Both the position numbers and the translations under genes were made by a program. Shown here in pieces: positions 1 to 12,329 of a stretch of 64,000 bases of DNA (position 1 is the first letter of the stretch; each line of letters opens with the position of its first letter). The notes under the pieces were generated by a model. That model did not search any database, was not told the DNA's origin, and saw nothing but the letters and a program-made list of their open reading frames with translations. Origin of the DNA: Falsibacillus pallidus (lineage in GTDB: Bacteria > Bacillota > Bacilli > Bacillales > DSM-25281); NCBI RefSeq assembly GCF_003350505.1, contig NZ_QQAY01000004.1, positions 62,001 to 126,000 of the forward strand. Direction: 5' to 3'.

Positions 1-549
1 CATATTTCCATTGCTGAGCTTTCACCGGAGATCAAGGATCAGACCATCATCATCAACGGTGTATCCAAATCACATTCCATGACTGGTTGGAGGATCGGAT
101 ATGCTGCAGGAAACAAAGCTGTCATTAAAGCGATGACGGATTTAGCAAGTCATTCTACATCCAATCCCACGACAACATCCCAATACGGTGCCATTGCAGC
201 ATATATGGGAACACAAAGTCCTGTGGAAGAGATGAGGGAAGCCTTCGAGAAGAGACTCGAAATCGTTTATGATAAGTTAATTGCCATTCCAGGAATAACA
301 TGTTTAAAACCACAAGGTGCTTTCTATTTATTCCCCAATGTCAAAGAAGCTGCCTTGAAAACGGGTTATCAAAATGTGGATGAGTTTGCAGCTGCTCTTT
401 TGGAAGAGGCAAAAGTTGCAGTCATTCCAGGATCAGGATTCGGCTCGCCGGACAACATTCGCCTCTCCTATGCCACTTCATTAGATTTATTAGAAGCAGC
501 AGTGGAACGGATCCACACCTTTGTAGATTCGAAATTAGTCAAAAGCTGA
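1..549 (+). CDS. aspB: Aspartate aminotransferase, 3' part (5' end outside window)
   Basis: The reading frame is open from base 1 and ends with TGA at 547-549, giving about 182 C-terminal residues. The protein is a fold-type I PLP enzyme that moves the amino group between aspartate/glutamate and their oxoacids in the cytoplasm. The motif SKSHSMTGWR is visible; its Lys (codon 67-69) should be the Schiff-base lysine. The C-terminal NIRLSYA carries the conserved Arg that binds the substrate carboxylate. In B. subtilis aspB is followed by asnS and dnaD; here dnaD follows directly. Only the N-terminal part is missing. Confidence 0.93.
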   Translation, partial: HISIAELSPEIKDQTIIINGVSKSHSMTGWRIGYAAGNKAVIKAMTDLASHSTSNPTTTSQYGAIAAYMGTQSPVEEMREAFEKRLEIVYDKLIAIPGITCLKPQGAFYLFPNVKEAALKTGYQNVDEFAAALLEEAKVAVIPGSGFGSPDNIRLSYATSLDLLEAAVERIHTFVDSKLVKS

Positions 550-605
550 CCGTTTAAGGGAAATTATGGGGGAGTGCATCCCATTCCGCCTGAAATCTTA
601 AGACT

Positions 606-633
606 TCCATCATTCATTTGGTGGGAGTTTTTT
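606..633 (+). terminator. Terminator after aspB
   Basis: A short stem (CCATCA pairing with TGGTGG, one G-T pair) is followed by AGTTTTTT. It lies between aspB and dnaD and probably ends the aspB transcript. Confidence 0.5.
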
Positions 634-713
634 CATGATGGGAATTTGCAACTAATGTTGCCATCCCATTTCTAAAGCGTCCATGCTATACTGAAAGGGA
701 GGTGTCGTCTAGT

Positions 714-1415
714 ATGGAAAAAGATATTTTATTAGCTTGGATAGAAGAAGGAACAGTTAATATTCCTTCAATCCTTTTTACAAATTATAAAAGAATGGGT
801 CTTAATGAGACGGATATCATGTTGATCTTGCAGGTATATTCCTTTCAAAATAAAGGTAACTCCTTTCCGACGCCTGAAGAATTGTCTTCCAATATGACCA
901 TTACATCGGGAGAATGTGCGTCCATCTTAAGAAAACTTGTTCAACAAGGATTTATTTCGATAGAAGAAGGAAATACGACAGAGGATATATTATTTGAAAA
1001 ATATTCATTAAAGCCTTTGTGGCTGAAACTTTTGGATTGCTTGCAGGAAGAAAAAAAGCAATCGCAGCGTCAACAAAGCAGCTTCAATGAAAATGAGCTT
1101 TATACAATATTCGAGAAAGAGTTCGGACGTCCACTATCACCGTTGGAATGCGAAACACTTGGGATGTGGATGGATCAAGATCATCATGATGCTGTCATAA
1201 TAAAAGCAGCTCTTAAGGAATCGGTTATTTCTGGAAAGTTGAATTTCCGTTATATCGATCGAATTCTCTTTGAATGGAAAAAGAATGGTATTGAAACAAT
1301 TGAACAAGCCAGAAAACATGGAGAGAAATTCAGGGGCAGTTCTCGAAAAGGACCAATCGAATACGAAAAAACTTCTTCGAATACAGTGCCGTTCTACAAT
1401 TGGCTGGAGCAATAG
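714..1415 (+). CDS. dnaD: DNA replication initiation protein DnaD
   Basis: The protein (233 aa) is the primosomal protein that acts with DnaA/DnaB to load the replicative helicase at oriC and at restart sites. The N-terminal half (about 1-110) is the winged-helix oligomerisation domain. The second domain (about 130-195) ends in the motif FRYIDRILFEWKKNGI, and the C-terminus PFYNWLEQ matches the family. The frame is open upstream to a GTG at 702, but ATG 714 is preferred because AAAGGGAGGTG lies 9 nt before it. It starts a dnaD-nth-ypoC operon, the classic Bacillus order, and is directly downstream of aspB. Confidence 0.95.
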   Translation: MEKDILLAWIEEGTVNIPSILFTNYKRMGLNETDIMLILQVYSFQNKGNSFPTPEELSSNMTITSGECASILRKLVQQGFISIEEGNTTEDILFEKYSLKPLWLKLLDCLQEEKKQSQRQQSSFNENELYTIFEKEFGRPLSPLECETLGMWMDQDHHDAVIIKAALKESVISGKLNFRYIDRILFEWKKNGIETIEQARKHGEKFRGSSRKGPIEYEKTSSNTVPFYNWLEQ

Positions 1416-1453
1416 CCGCTGTTGCCGGAAGGATGAACTTAAGGTGATTATCA

Positions 1454-2106
1454 ATGTTAACGAAAATACAAATCCGATTCTGTCTGGATAAAATCGCTGA
1501 AATGTTTCCAGATGCTCATTGCGAACTAAGGCATCGCAATCCATTTGAACTTGTGATTGCTGTTGCCCTCTCAGCTCAATGTACTGATGTACTGGTCAAT
1601 AAAGTGACGAAGGACCTGTTTGAAAAATATACAACGCCGGAGGACTATTTGCAGGTATCTTTAGAAGAATTGCAAAACGACATTCGATCCATCGGACTTT
1701 ATCGCAATAAGGCGAAAAACATTCAAAAGCTCTGCAGGATGCTGCTGGATGATTTCGGAGGAATCGTCCCTGATAATAGGGAAGATCTCGTTAAGCTCCC
1801 TGGGGTAGGGAGAAAAACGGCCAATGTCGTCATGTCAGTTGCATATGGAGCTCCTGCTATTGCGGTAGATACCCATGTCGAACGTGTTAGCAAAAGACTT
1901 GGGATATGCAGATGGAAAGATAGTGTTCTGGAAGTTGAAAATACGCTTATGAGGAAAGTGCCAATGGATGAATGGTCTGCCACTCATCATCGTTTGATAT
2001 TTTTCGGAAGATATCACTGCAAGGCGCAAAACCCTCAATGCCCTGATTGTCCGCTTCTTGATTTGTGCAGGGAAGGCAGGAAAAGAATGAAGGGGAAGCA
2101 GCTAAA

Positions 2107-2110
<4 letters not shown>
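1454..2110 (+). CDS. nth: Endonuclease III (DNA glycosylase/AP lyase)
   Basis: The protein (218 aa) removes oxidised pyrimidines and nicks abasic sites in base excision repair. The helix-hairpin-helix LPGVGRKTAN carries the catalytic Lys (residue 121), and AVDTHV carries the catalytic Asp (residue 139). The C-terminal Cys set C-x6-C-x2-C-x5-C (CKAQNPQCPDCPLLDLC) binds the 4Fe-4S cluster. The length is typical. It sits 38 nt after dnaD and overlaps ypoC by ATGA, so the three genes are co-transcribed. Confidence 0.97.
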
Positions 2111-5538
<3,428 letters not shown>

Positions 5539-5577
5539 ATTCAGCATTCCTCACTTTCTATCTATAAGGGAATACCC

Positions 5578-6195
5578 TTAGTAATCAAAGTTGTAATGAT
5601 TGTCTACAATTGATAAATAATCGATTCTTGGATGGAGTCCGATCGGAATGCTAAATCCGAATTCTTCAATTTCAGCTTTTGAAATGGATTTTCTTCCTCC
5701 ATTCTTCATTCTCTCCCAAAAGAAACTTAGATGTTCACTTTTTAAATAGAAAATTTCATCAGTTGAAGAGAATCGAAGAATGACAAATGAAATTCCTCCA
5801 TGGTTTACCACTTGCTTCATATGGGATATTTGGTGCTCATGAAAGTTCTTTAAGGGGAAAGAGGTGGCATTTTGTGTTTCTTTCGCTTCAAAGTCAATAT
5901 AGGCACCTTTATATACTCCGTTATAATCTGTGGTAGAAGCTTGTTTGAAATATGCTTCCTTGATGACTGCCGCACTCCGGCGTGGATAATCGACTTTCAC
6001 AATCTGGACAGGCGTGGGCTTTTTATAAATGACTGCCATTCCTTTATGCAAGTAATATTCATTTGTTTCGTTCAGGTCTTCCTCCAGTGTCATTCCACGG
6101 TTGCTGTAGACAACCTGGTTATTTGCTTTATCTTTTTTTGACGATTTAACTGCGGGCTGTACAAATTTTTTTCCATTCGGATAATGGAATTTCAT
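5578..6195 (-). CDS. recU: Holliday junction resolvase RecU
   Basis: RecU (205 aa) cleaves four-way junctions during homologous recombination and chromosome segregation. Family blocks are visible: [14 protein letters not shown] near the N-terminus, the nuclease core [11 protein letters not shown] followed by DFEAKET, and a C-terminal PRIDYLS. ATG 6195 (reading [10 protein letters not shown]) is chosen over the upstream ATG at 6240 because it matches the family start and has AGAGGTGAG just upstream. The stop is 40 nt before ponA; recU-ponA is the conserved order. It diverges from yppC. Confidence 0.95.
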   Translation of the reverse strand: MKFHYPNGKKFVQPAVKSSKKDKANNQVVYSNRGMTLEEDLNETNEYYLHKGMAVIYKKPTPVQIVKVDYPRRSAAVIKEAYFKQASTTDYNGVYKGAYIDFEAKETQNATSFPLKNFHEHQISHMKQVVNHGGISFVILRFSSTDEIFYLKSEHLSFFWERMKNGGRKSISKAEIEEFGFSIPIGLHPRIDYLSIVDNHYNFDY

Positions 6196-6311
6196 GGAAA
6201 ACTCACCTCTCAAGCTAATTCCTATAATAGCAGAAAGCAAGAATGGATGTGTGAATAAAAAGCGTCAATTCCACCCAATATAACGTTAGAAAAACCAAGG
6301 GAGCGGAATAT

Positions 6312-7322
6312 ATGAAGAAAAAAGACGATTTTCACAATTTCTTTCCCAAAAGCTTTGAGAAAATGACTGAATCAGAAATAATAGATGATATAAGGGCTAT
6401 TGTTTTCAAAGGAAACTTAGATAACATATCCAGAACAGAATATTATCAAAAATTTTATTTTCTTCATCCCGAAATCCGCTGGTCTTTTCTGGCCTCCATG
6501 GTTTCCCGGAACGCGGGGTGGAATATGTGCGATTTAATGAGCACATGCTTTCTGCAGGGGATATCCCAGGAAATCAGGGAGAGGCTGTTTCTAACTTACG
6601 AAAGAGCGAATTGGCTGATTTTTCATGACGCATTTCCACAGCTTCTTATCTATCAATATTCGACGGTGTCCAGAAAGCCAATGTTTCATCTTTTGAAAAA
6701 TTTTATGGTGTCCGATTTTATGATAAAGGAATGGCAAACCTTCTGGCACGGTTCAGACAGTGATCGATTAACAAAGGCTTTGATCATCAACGAACAGAAT
6801 CTGATTCAAAAACCTATTATAAGTCATCCCGTTTATAAGAAAAGGGTATTTAAAACTATCCTTTTTCACTTTCAGGAATATTTTCATTTCAGCTGCGTAG
6901 TATTTCCTACCCTAATCGGAAATTTATATGGGGCAGCTGTCTCCAAATTTACCAAGCTTGATGAGCGGATTGAACTCGGAAAAAGATTGGATTATATTCT
7001 TTTCCACCCGGATTTATACCCCCGATTTTTAGATTTTTCCATGAAAGTTGAACATACAGGTTCAAGATATGATTATGAAAAAGGATTCAAGCACCGTCTA
7101 TCAAGAACCACCCCTTTTTTGAGGACCGTTTATCCTGTGGTTGAACATCATATTAGAGAACAGGCAGACTGGTCCTTTGAAGGAAGTTGGAAAGAGAAAT
7201 GGTTTTATCCAGCTCAATTAAAAGAAGGTATCCATTTGACCGATTGGTTTTTGCATAAACAATTTCAACAGAAAAGAATCTTGACGATAAAAAACTGTTT
7301 GACGGCAAATAAAGAGAGCTGA
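6312..7322 (+). CDS. yppC: DUF2515 family protein (YppC-like)
   Basis: This is a 336-residue cytoplasmic protein, conserved next to recU in Bacillus, of unknown function. It is rich in Phe, Tyr, Trp and His with no signal peptide and no obvious catalytic motif. Blocks such as SRNAGWNMCDL and ERANWLIFHDAFPQL resemble the DUF2515 family as I remember it. The start is ATG 6312 with AGGGAGCGGA upstream. It is divergent from recU, so the promoter lies in 6196-6311. A 76-nt inverted repeat begins at its stop codon. Confidence 0.8.
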   Translation: MKKKDDFHNFFPKSFEKMTESEIIDDIRAIVFKGNLDNISRTEYYQKFYFLHPEIRWSFLASMVSRNAGWNMCDLMSTCFLQGISQEIRERLFLTYERANWLIFHDAFPQLLIYQYSTVSRKPMFHLLKNFMVSDFMIKEWQTFWHGSDSDRLTKALIINEQNLIQKPIISHPVYKKRVFKTILFHFQEYFHFSCVVFPTLIGNLYGAAVSKFTKLDERIELGKRLDYILFHPDLYPRFLDFSMKVEHTGSRYDYEKGFKHRLSRTTPFLRTVYPVVEHHIREQADWSFEGSWKEKWFYPAQLKEGIHLTDWFLHKQFQQKRILTIKNCLTANKES

Positions 7323-7396
7323 TCCGTATATATGAGAATTCATAATTGAGCTTTTGCCAAAAAAGCACTTGTCAAAAATGAACTCTCATTTGGATC
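7321..7396. repeat. 76-nt imperfect inverted repeat after yppC
   Basis: GATCC...ATGAGAATTCAT on the left pairs with ATGAACTCTCAT...GGATC on the right, with a loop of about 30 nt. It begins inside the yppC stop codon. It could fold as a long hairpin in RNA of either strand or be a small inserted element; it lacks a clear T-tract. Confidence 0.5.
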
Positions 7397-7441
7397 AACC
7401 CTTCATTTTACATCGTGTGCTATGGTAGTCCAATTAAATCA

Positions 7442-7549
7442 TCAGGTCGAAGGGCGGTTAGGACCGTTTAATTTTGGGTTGCCGGATCCCGCTTTAGTAT
7501 TTTGGCGAACTTCCTGTTTTTCATTTGTGTTTTTCCCTTTATTCTTCAT
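7442..7549 (-). CDS. sspM: Small acid-soluble spore protein M
   Basis: A 35-codon gene on the minus strand encodes a hydrophilic Lys/Asn/Gln-rich peptide ending in NGPNRPST. That C-terminus is nearly the same as the end of B. subtilis SspM (GGPNRPST). SspM is a minor spore core protein made in the forespore. AGGAGGTG stands 7-8 nt before ATG 7549. It lies between yppC and yppD, consistent with the ypp cluster. No convincing sigma-G promoter was found; the AT-rich stretch upstream (7567-7640) is the place to look. Confidence 0.85.
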   Translation of the reverse strand: MKNKGKNTNEKQEVRQNTKAGSGNPKLNGPNRPST

Positions 7550-7747
7550 GTTTAAACACCTCCTGCCTATATTGTTTACTAATCCTGCAAAGCCATTCCC
7601 GTTGAGGAACAAATTGTCGAAAGTGCAAACTGTGATGGGTGAAAAATCACTTTCTTTGACGAAATGCTTCTAGTTTTGTCAGGGGGGGAGGAAGTAGATA
7701 AAAGACGAAGAATTATGGAGTAAAGAATAAAGGGGAGGCGCATGATC

Positions 7748-7981
7748 ATGTTAGCCAGCGAATCAGTGTTAGAGAAATTAAAAGATATTGAAGCACAGTT
7801 GGATCAGTTGGAAAAGGATATCCAGGATAGAGTGAGTTCAAAGCTAAAAGCGGATGCGATGGAAATCCATACAAAAATGGACGTTCATTTAAATAGAATG
7901 GATGAACTCATGGGGATTCAGGAAACTGCAAAATTACAAGGAAATGTATTTTTGAACGGGCTTAAGCTTGAGTTTAGCTGA
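7748..7981 (+). CDS. yppD: Small coiled-coil protein, YppD-like
   Basis: A 77-residue acidic protein is predicted to be almost wholly alpha-helical (LEKLKDIEAQLDQLEKDIQD near the start). It has no catalytic or membrane features. Two in-frame ATGs exist (7742 and 7748); 7748 is chosen because GGGGAGG is 9 nt upstream, against 3 nt for the first. The name rests on its place between sspM and yppE; function is unknown. Confidence 0.7.
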   Translation: MLASESVLEKLKDIEAQLDQLEKDIQDRVSSKLKADAMEIHTKMDVHLNRMDELMGIQETAKLQGNVFLNGLKLEFS

Positions 7982-8016
7982 CTCAATCTTTAAAATAATA
8001 TTTATATTTAAAAATG

Positions 8017-8041
8017 AAGCAGCTTACACGCTGCTTTTTAT
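8017..8041 (+). terminator. Terminator after yppD
   Basis: AAGCAGC and GCTGCTT form a stem with a 6-nt loop, followed by TTTTTA. It separates yppD from yppE. Confidence 0.75.
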
Positions 8042-8059
8042 TATGGAGTGGAGAATCCT

Positions 8060-8419
8060 GTGGAAAAGAATAGATTATTAGAATTGACTAAAGAACTTAT
8101 ATCATTGAACGAAAAAGCTCATACCCGTTATCTGGAGGTAAGGGAGACAAAGGAAAAAGGGGACTTTTTTACAGAGGTTAAACCATTTGCTGACCACATA
8201 AAAGAAATCGGGGATGAATGGGAAACTTTGGCGGTAAAATGGTTGAACGATGCCTCAAGAAAAAATATTCATCCCAGGCAGATCGTTCACACAAATGAGA
8301 ATCTTCAAATGGTATCCATCCAGGCATTTTTCCCGGAAACCAGCTGGAACAAATTCAAAAGCCATATACAATCCATAGACTACGTACTGAATCAGCTTTA
8401 CAACGAATTAAAGTCTTAA
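8060..8419 (+). CDS. yppE: DUF1798 family protein (YppE-like)
   Basis: A 119-residue helical protein, probably a four-helix bundle as known for the YppE family; function unknown. Helical blocks include LLELTKELISLNEKAHTRY and IQSIDYVLNQLYNELKS. GTG 8060 is preferred over GTG 8048, since GGAGTGGAG lies just upstream of the former and would be inside the coding region for the latter. It is followed by a strong hairpin and converges on yppF. Confidence 0.75.
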   Translation: MEKNRLLELTKELISLNEKAHTRYLEVRETKEKGDFFTEVKPFADHIKEIGDEWETLAVKWLNDASRKNIHPRQIVHTNENLQMVSIQAFFPETSWNKFKSHIQSIDYVLNQLYNELKS

Positions 8420-8427
8420 GATAAATA

Positions 8428-8455
8428 GGGATGATGCAATGTGGCATCATCCCTT
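8428..8455. terminator. Hairpin between convergent yppE and yppF
   Basis: A perfect 10-bp stem, GGGATGATGC and GCATCATCCC, with a 6-nt loop. The T-run is short, so termination efficiency is uncertain, but its position between convergent genes fits a terminator. Confidence 0.6.
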
Positions 8456-8467
8456 AAGAACTATTGA

Positions 8468-8662
8468 TTAGTGAGTATTTTGATTTTTAATATGTTCCGT
8501 TCCGTATGCAGATTCAAGTTCCTCTACAATTTTTTTGTATTCATAAGCAGATAGTTCGTTGTAAAGATAAGCCTTTTTGGCAAAAACCAAAAGTTCATTC
8601 AAATCCTCAGTGGCAAATGCTCTCTTCTGTTCAAACCTTTGTTTTAATTCTTGAACATTCAT
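8468..8662 (-). CDS. yppF: YppF-like small protein
   Basis: A 64-residue charged helical protein of unknown function with the run VQELKQRFEQKRAF near its start and SAYEYKKIVEELESAYG near its end. GGGAGGC precedes ATG 8662 by 6 nt. Synteny with the ypp cluster gives the name. It lies opposite yppE and divergent to the YppG-like gene. Confidence 0.7.
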   Translation of the reverse strand: MNVQELKQRFEQKRAFATEDLNELLVFAKKAYLYNELSAYEYKKIVEELESAYGTEHIKNQNTH

Positions 8663-8822
8663 TTTAATGCCTCCCTATCTTCTTTTTTTCATGGTAACAT
8701 GAAAAGTTTTTTTTCCTTATTTTAAGAATTATTTAACTTCCGACAATATTCAACGTGAGTCGACATATCTGGAAATACCTTCTGATTTCCCTATCTGGGG
8801 GAGTCTCTGAATAGGACATTTC

Positions 8823-8849
8823 ACCATTTATTCAACAACGCATAGACTA
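8823..8849 (+). promoter_or_regulatory. Candidate sigma-K promoter for the YppG-like gene
   Basis: CATAGACTA at 8841-8849 matches the sigma-K -10 consensus CATANNNTA, and AC at 8823-8824 lies 16 nt upstream, where the short sigma-K -35 is expected. Start of transcription would be near 8856, ahead of the ribosome binding site at about 8870. Confidence 0.4.
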
Positions 8850-8882
8850 CTATCACACAGCTATGTTTTAGGAGGTAGTCAA

Positions 8883-9371
8883 GTGAGGAGATTAAATGGT
8901 TTACAATGGGATTCACCCGGCATGGCGCAAAGGTTGAATCAAGGGAGGAACCCTTATCAGCAGCCGCCCGCCCCACTATATCCGGGGCAAGGACCATATA
9001 TGATGCCTCATCCACAATATGGCCCGGGCAGCATGCCTTTTCCCCAGCAAGGAAACGGCGCCAATCCATATGGCCAAAGCGCCTATTATCCATATCAGCA
9101 GTCATCCCAAATTTTTCAGAACCCTCTACAACCGCCGGAGCCGGAAATGAACCTTCAACAGCAAAGTCAAGGCTATGCGAATCCATATCCAAAAGCGAGC
9201 TTTCTTCAAAAACCACAAGGTTCTCCAATGAGTTCTGTGATGAATTCGTTCAAGGGACAAGACGGAAATATCGATTTTAATAAAATGATGAATACTGCAG
9301 GGCAGATGATGAGTGCAGTGAACCAGGTGAGTTCGATGGTCAAGGGGCTCGGCGGAATGTTCAAGATATAA
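8883..9371 (+). CDS. yppG: YppG-like Pro/Tyr/Gln-rich protein
   Basis: A 162-residue protein starts with GTG 8883, 6 nt after AGGAGGT. Residues 20-110 are rich in Pro, Gln, Tyr, Asn and Gly (PYQQPP, YPGQGPYMM), like spore coat or other surface structural proteins. The C-terminal 50 residues form a more ordered part (NKMMNTAGQMMSAVNQVSSM) typical of the YppG family. A sigma-K-like promoter upstream supports late mother-cell expression; a coat role is inference. It is followed by a strong terminator. Confidence 0.7.
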   Translation: MRRLNGLQWDSPGMAQRLNQGRNPYQQPPAPLYPGQGPYMMPHPQYGPGSMPFPQQGNGANPYGQSAYYPYQQSSQIFQNPLQPPEPEMNLQQQSQGYANPYPKASFLQKPQGSPMSSVMNSFKGQDGNIDFNKMMNTAGQMMSAVNQVSSMVKGLGGMFKI

Positions 9372-9379
9372 TAAATAAA

Positions 9380-9414
9380 AAGAGGCTGAAAGTAAATTTT
9401 CAGCCTCTTTTTAT
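9380..9414. terminator. Terminator between yppG and the Hsp20 gene
   Basis: AAAGAGGCTGAAA and TTTTCAGCCTCTTTTT form a long stem with T-tracts on both strands, serving the two convergent genes. Confidence 0.9.
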
Positions 9415-9894
9415 TTAATCAATATGAAGTCGCTTCCCTTTAAGCTTCGGAATCTTAATGACGAGCAGTCCATCTTCATAAGTCGCCTTTGCGTTCTTTT
9501 CATTTACAATAGAAGGAAGCTGGATGGTCCTTGAAGATCTTTGCATGGCATGTTTTTTAAAGAAGGTACCCTGGTTCTGATCTTCTTTTGCAAGAGTTTC
9601 TGAATCCTGGACAGCCAGCGTGAGATATTGAGGGAAGATGTTAATGAATATTTGCTCTTTTTTGATTCCCGGAAGCTTTGAAGTGACGATTACAGAATCA
9701 TCTGTTTCTGCCCATTCTACATTCAGGCTGTTATGCCCGGAAGGAAATGGGGCTGAAAAGAAGTCATCAATGCTCTCGAGAATCCCTTTAAGCGGCTTCT
9801 CTCTGAACAGTTCATTCATGGAATCCATCACTTCTCCAAAATGCACCGATTGGGTCTTTTTTGGAGGCAGTCCATCATTCGGTTTTTGAGGCAT
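9415..9894 (-). CDS. Hsp20/alpha-crystallin family protein
   Basis: A 159-residue small heat shock-type protein. The alpha-crystallin domain spans about 55-150 (VEWAETDDSVIVTSKLPGIK near its start, EDGLLVIKIPKLKG near its end), and the IKI tripeptide fits the I-x-I motif used in oligomer assembly. These ATP-independent proteins hold unfolded clients; some Bacillus members (CotP, CotM) are spore coat proteins. ATG 9894 is chosen over ATG 9927 because AAAGGAG is 8 nt upstream. It converges on yppG and diverges from mrfA. Holdase and coat roles cannot be told apart from sequence. Confidence 0.85.
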   Translation of the reverse strand: MPQKPNDGLPPKKTQSVHFGEVMDSMNELFREKPLKGILESIDDFFSAPFPSGHNSLNVEWAETDDSVIVTSKLPGIKKEQIFINIFPQYLTLAVQDSETLAKEDQNQGTFFKKHAMQRSSRTIQLPSIVNEKNAKATYEDGLLVIKIPKLKGKRLHID

Positions 9895-10044
9895 CACTTG
9901 AGCTCCTTTCAGTATCTTTCGATTCATTATATGAAAACAGCTATAGAAAGTGCCTATGTAATGGAAACATCGAATTTCATAATGTTTCCCTCTTTATAAA
10001 CGAACAAATATTCGATAAGATAGAAGGATAATGAGGTGAATCGA

Positions 10045-12306
10045 ATGTTTAGGAAGAAAAAGCTGACAGATATCATTGATTATTTAAAAGGGGACTCCCA
10101 ATATATCGAACGAATAGTTCATTGGCATACGATGGAGGAAAAAGAAGCCAAAACCGATCCGATTCCTTCGGATATTCATCCATCCATAAAAGATACTTTG
10201 AGTAAACGGGGAATAAAAGAATTATATACCCATCAAACATCCGCCTATAGTATTGCATCACAAGGAAAAAGTTTTGTTGCCATCACTCCGACGGCATCAG
10301 GCAAGACTCTTTGCTACAATCTTCCTGTGCTGCAATCCATACTGGATTCAGATCAGTCAAGGGCATTATATATATTTCCTACAAAAGCTCTCGCCCAGGA
10401 TCAAAAAAGTGAACTGAACGAGTTGATCCAGGAGTCGGGGCTGTCTATCAACAGCTATACATATGATGGTGATACGCCGGCGAATATCCGCCAAAAAGTA
10501 AGGAAAGCAGGGCATATTGTCATTACGAATCCTGATATGCTTCATTCTGCCATTTTACCGCATCATACGAAATGGGTATCCCTTTTTGAAAACCTGAAAT
10601 ATATCGTAATTGATGAACTGCATACCTACCGCGGGGTCTTTGGCAGCCATGTTGCAAATGTCATCCGAAGACTTAAAAGAATCTGTGCTTATTATGGCAG
10701 CAATCCACAGTTCATCTGCACTTCTGCTACCATAGCGAATCCATTGGAGCTGGCACAGGAGCTTACAGGAGAATCAATGGAGCTAGTCGATAACAATGGG
10801 GCCCCAAGCGGAAAGAAACACTTTGTTTTTTATAATCCGCCTATTGTGAATAAACCTTTGAATATTAGAAAGAGTGCAACACTTGAGGTGCGCAGTCTTG
10901 CAGGAGATTTATTAAAGAATAAAATTCAGACCATTGTTTTCGCCAGAAGCAGGGTGAGGGTTGAAATCATTCTTACGTATTTGAAAGAGCTTGTGAAGAA
11001 TGAACTCGGTCCAAAATCGATACGGGGGTATCGAGGAGGGTATTTGCCCACTCAGAGAAGGGAAATTGAAAAAGGCCTGAGAAATGGAGAAATTTATGGT
11101 GTGGTGAGTACCAACGCATTGGAACTTGGCGTCGATATCGGGCAGCTTCAGGTCTGTATCATGACCGGGTATCCCGGAACGATTGCAAGTGCCTGGCAGC
11201 AGGCTGGAAGGGCAGGAAGAAGGCATGGGGAATCCTTGGTCATTATGGTCGCCAGTTCCACACCGCTCGATCAATATATCATCGAACATCCAGAATACTT
11301 TTTTAATCAATCGCCGGAAGTCGCGAGAATTAATCCGGACAATTTGATTATTTTAATTGATCATATTAAATGTGCAGCCTATGAGCTGCCTTTTAAAAGT
11401 GGAGATTTATTCGGAGGCACCGAAATTGATGAGGTTCTGGAATTCCTTGTCGAGGAGAGGATCTTGCATCAAAATGGCAGCAAATATCATTGGATGAATG
11501 ATGCATTTCCTGCCCATAACATCAGTCTTCGTTCGGCTTCACAGGAAAATGTGATCATAATTGATTATAGCATCCCATCCCAAACAAAGGTTATCGGGGA
11601 AATGGATCGATTCAGTGCAATGACGCTGCTGCACGATGAAGCTATCTATTTGCATCAAGGAACTCAATTTCAAGTCGAGGAGTTGGATTGGGAAGAGAAA
11701 AAAGCATATGTGAAAGAAGTAGATGTTGACTACTTTACAGATGCTAATTTAGCTGTATCCCTTCAGGTGCTCGAAGCCGATGAACAAAAAGAATTCTCTG
11801 AAATAGAAATGGGCTATGGGGATGTATCCGTCAGAGCAATGGCAACCATTTTTAAAAAGATAAAGTTTGATACACATGAGAATATTGGTTCAGGACCTAT
11901 TCATCTGCCGGAAGAGGAACTTCATACGAACTCTTGCTGGCTCTCAATCAAAAATGAGGAAAAACAGCGATCTTCAAAAGAAATCGAGCAGGGGCTTATC
12001 GGACTTGCTCATTCTATGAAAGCGATCATCCCACTTTTTGTCATGTGTGATCCTCAGGATTTTCAGGTTGTACCGCAAGTGAAGGCTGAACACAATGAAC
12101 TTCCTACGATATTCATTTACGACCATTATCCAGGAGGTATTGGGCTAAGCAAAAAAGTATTTGAACAAGCTGATATGATTCTTCGTGAATGCAAGAAACT
12201 GATTAACGGCTGTCCATGTAATAATGGCTGCCCATCCTGCATCGGCACAGAAACTCTATCATCAAAAAAAGATGCACTTGAGCTTTTAAAACTGCTTGGT
12301 GCATGA
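10045..12306 (+). CDS. mrfA: DEXH-box helicase MrfA (mitomycin repair factor A)
   Basis: This is a superfamily 2 helicase of 753 residues. Walker A is TPTASGKT (81-88), the DEXH box is VIDELH (about 188-193), and the helicase C domain has QAGRAGRRHGES. The C-terminal DUF1998 region ends in a Cys cluster, CPCNNGCPSC (about 724-733), likely metal-binding. In B. subtilis MrfA (YprA) and the exonuclease MrfB repair mitomycin C lesions independently of UvrABC. ATG 10045 is used with GAGGTG 6 nt upstream, rather than GTG 10036 which lies within that site. mrfB follows 23 nt later in the same operon. Confidence 0.93.
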   Translation: MFRKKKLTDIIDYLKGDSQYIERIVHWHTMEEKEAKTDPIPSDIHPSIKDTLSKRGIKELYTHQTSAYSIASQGKSFVAITPTASGKTLCYNLPVLQSILDSDQSRALYIFPTKALAQDQKSELNELIQESGLSINSYTYDGDTPANIRQKVRKAGHIVITNPDMLHSAILPHHTKWVSLFENLKYIVIDELHTYRGVFGSHVANVIRRLKRICAYYGSNPQFICTSATIANPLELAQELTGESMELVDNNGAPSGKKHFVFYNPPIVNKPLNIRKSATLEVRSLAGDLLKNKIQTIVFARSRVRVEIILTYLKELVKNELGPKSIRGYRGGYLPTQRREIEKGLRNGEIYGVVSTNALELGVDIGQLQVCIMTGYPGTIASAWQQAGRAGRRHGESLVIMVASSTPLDQYIIEHPEYFFNQSPEVARINPDNLIILIDHIKCAAYELPFKSGDLFGGTEIDEVLEFLVEERILHQNGSKYHWMNDAFPAHNISLRSASQENVIIIDYSIPSQTKVIGEMDRFSAMTLLHDEAIYLHQGTQFQVEELDWEEKKAYVKEVDVDYFTDANLAVSLQVLEADEQKEFSEIEMGYGDVSVRAMATIFKKIKFDTHENIGSGPIHLPEEELHTNSCWLSIKNEEKQRSSKEIEQGLIGLAHSMKAIIPLFVMCDPQDFQVVPQVKAEHNELPTIFIYDHYPGGIGLSKKVFEQADMILRECKKLINGCPCNNGCPSCIGTETLSSKKDALELLKLLGA

Positions 12307-12329
12307 CGATTTTAAAAGAGGTGTGATAA

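Noticed and set aside
1137-1544. 135-residue minus-strand ORF across dnaD-nth
   Set aside because: Lies opposite two well-supported genes and has no ribosome site or recognisable domain.
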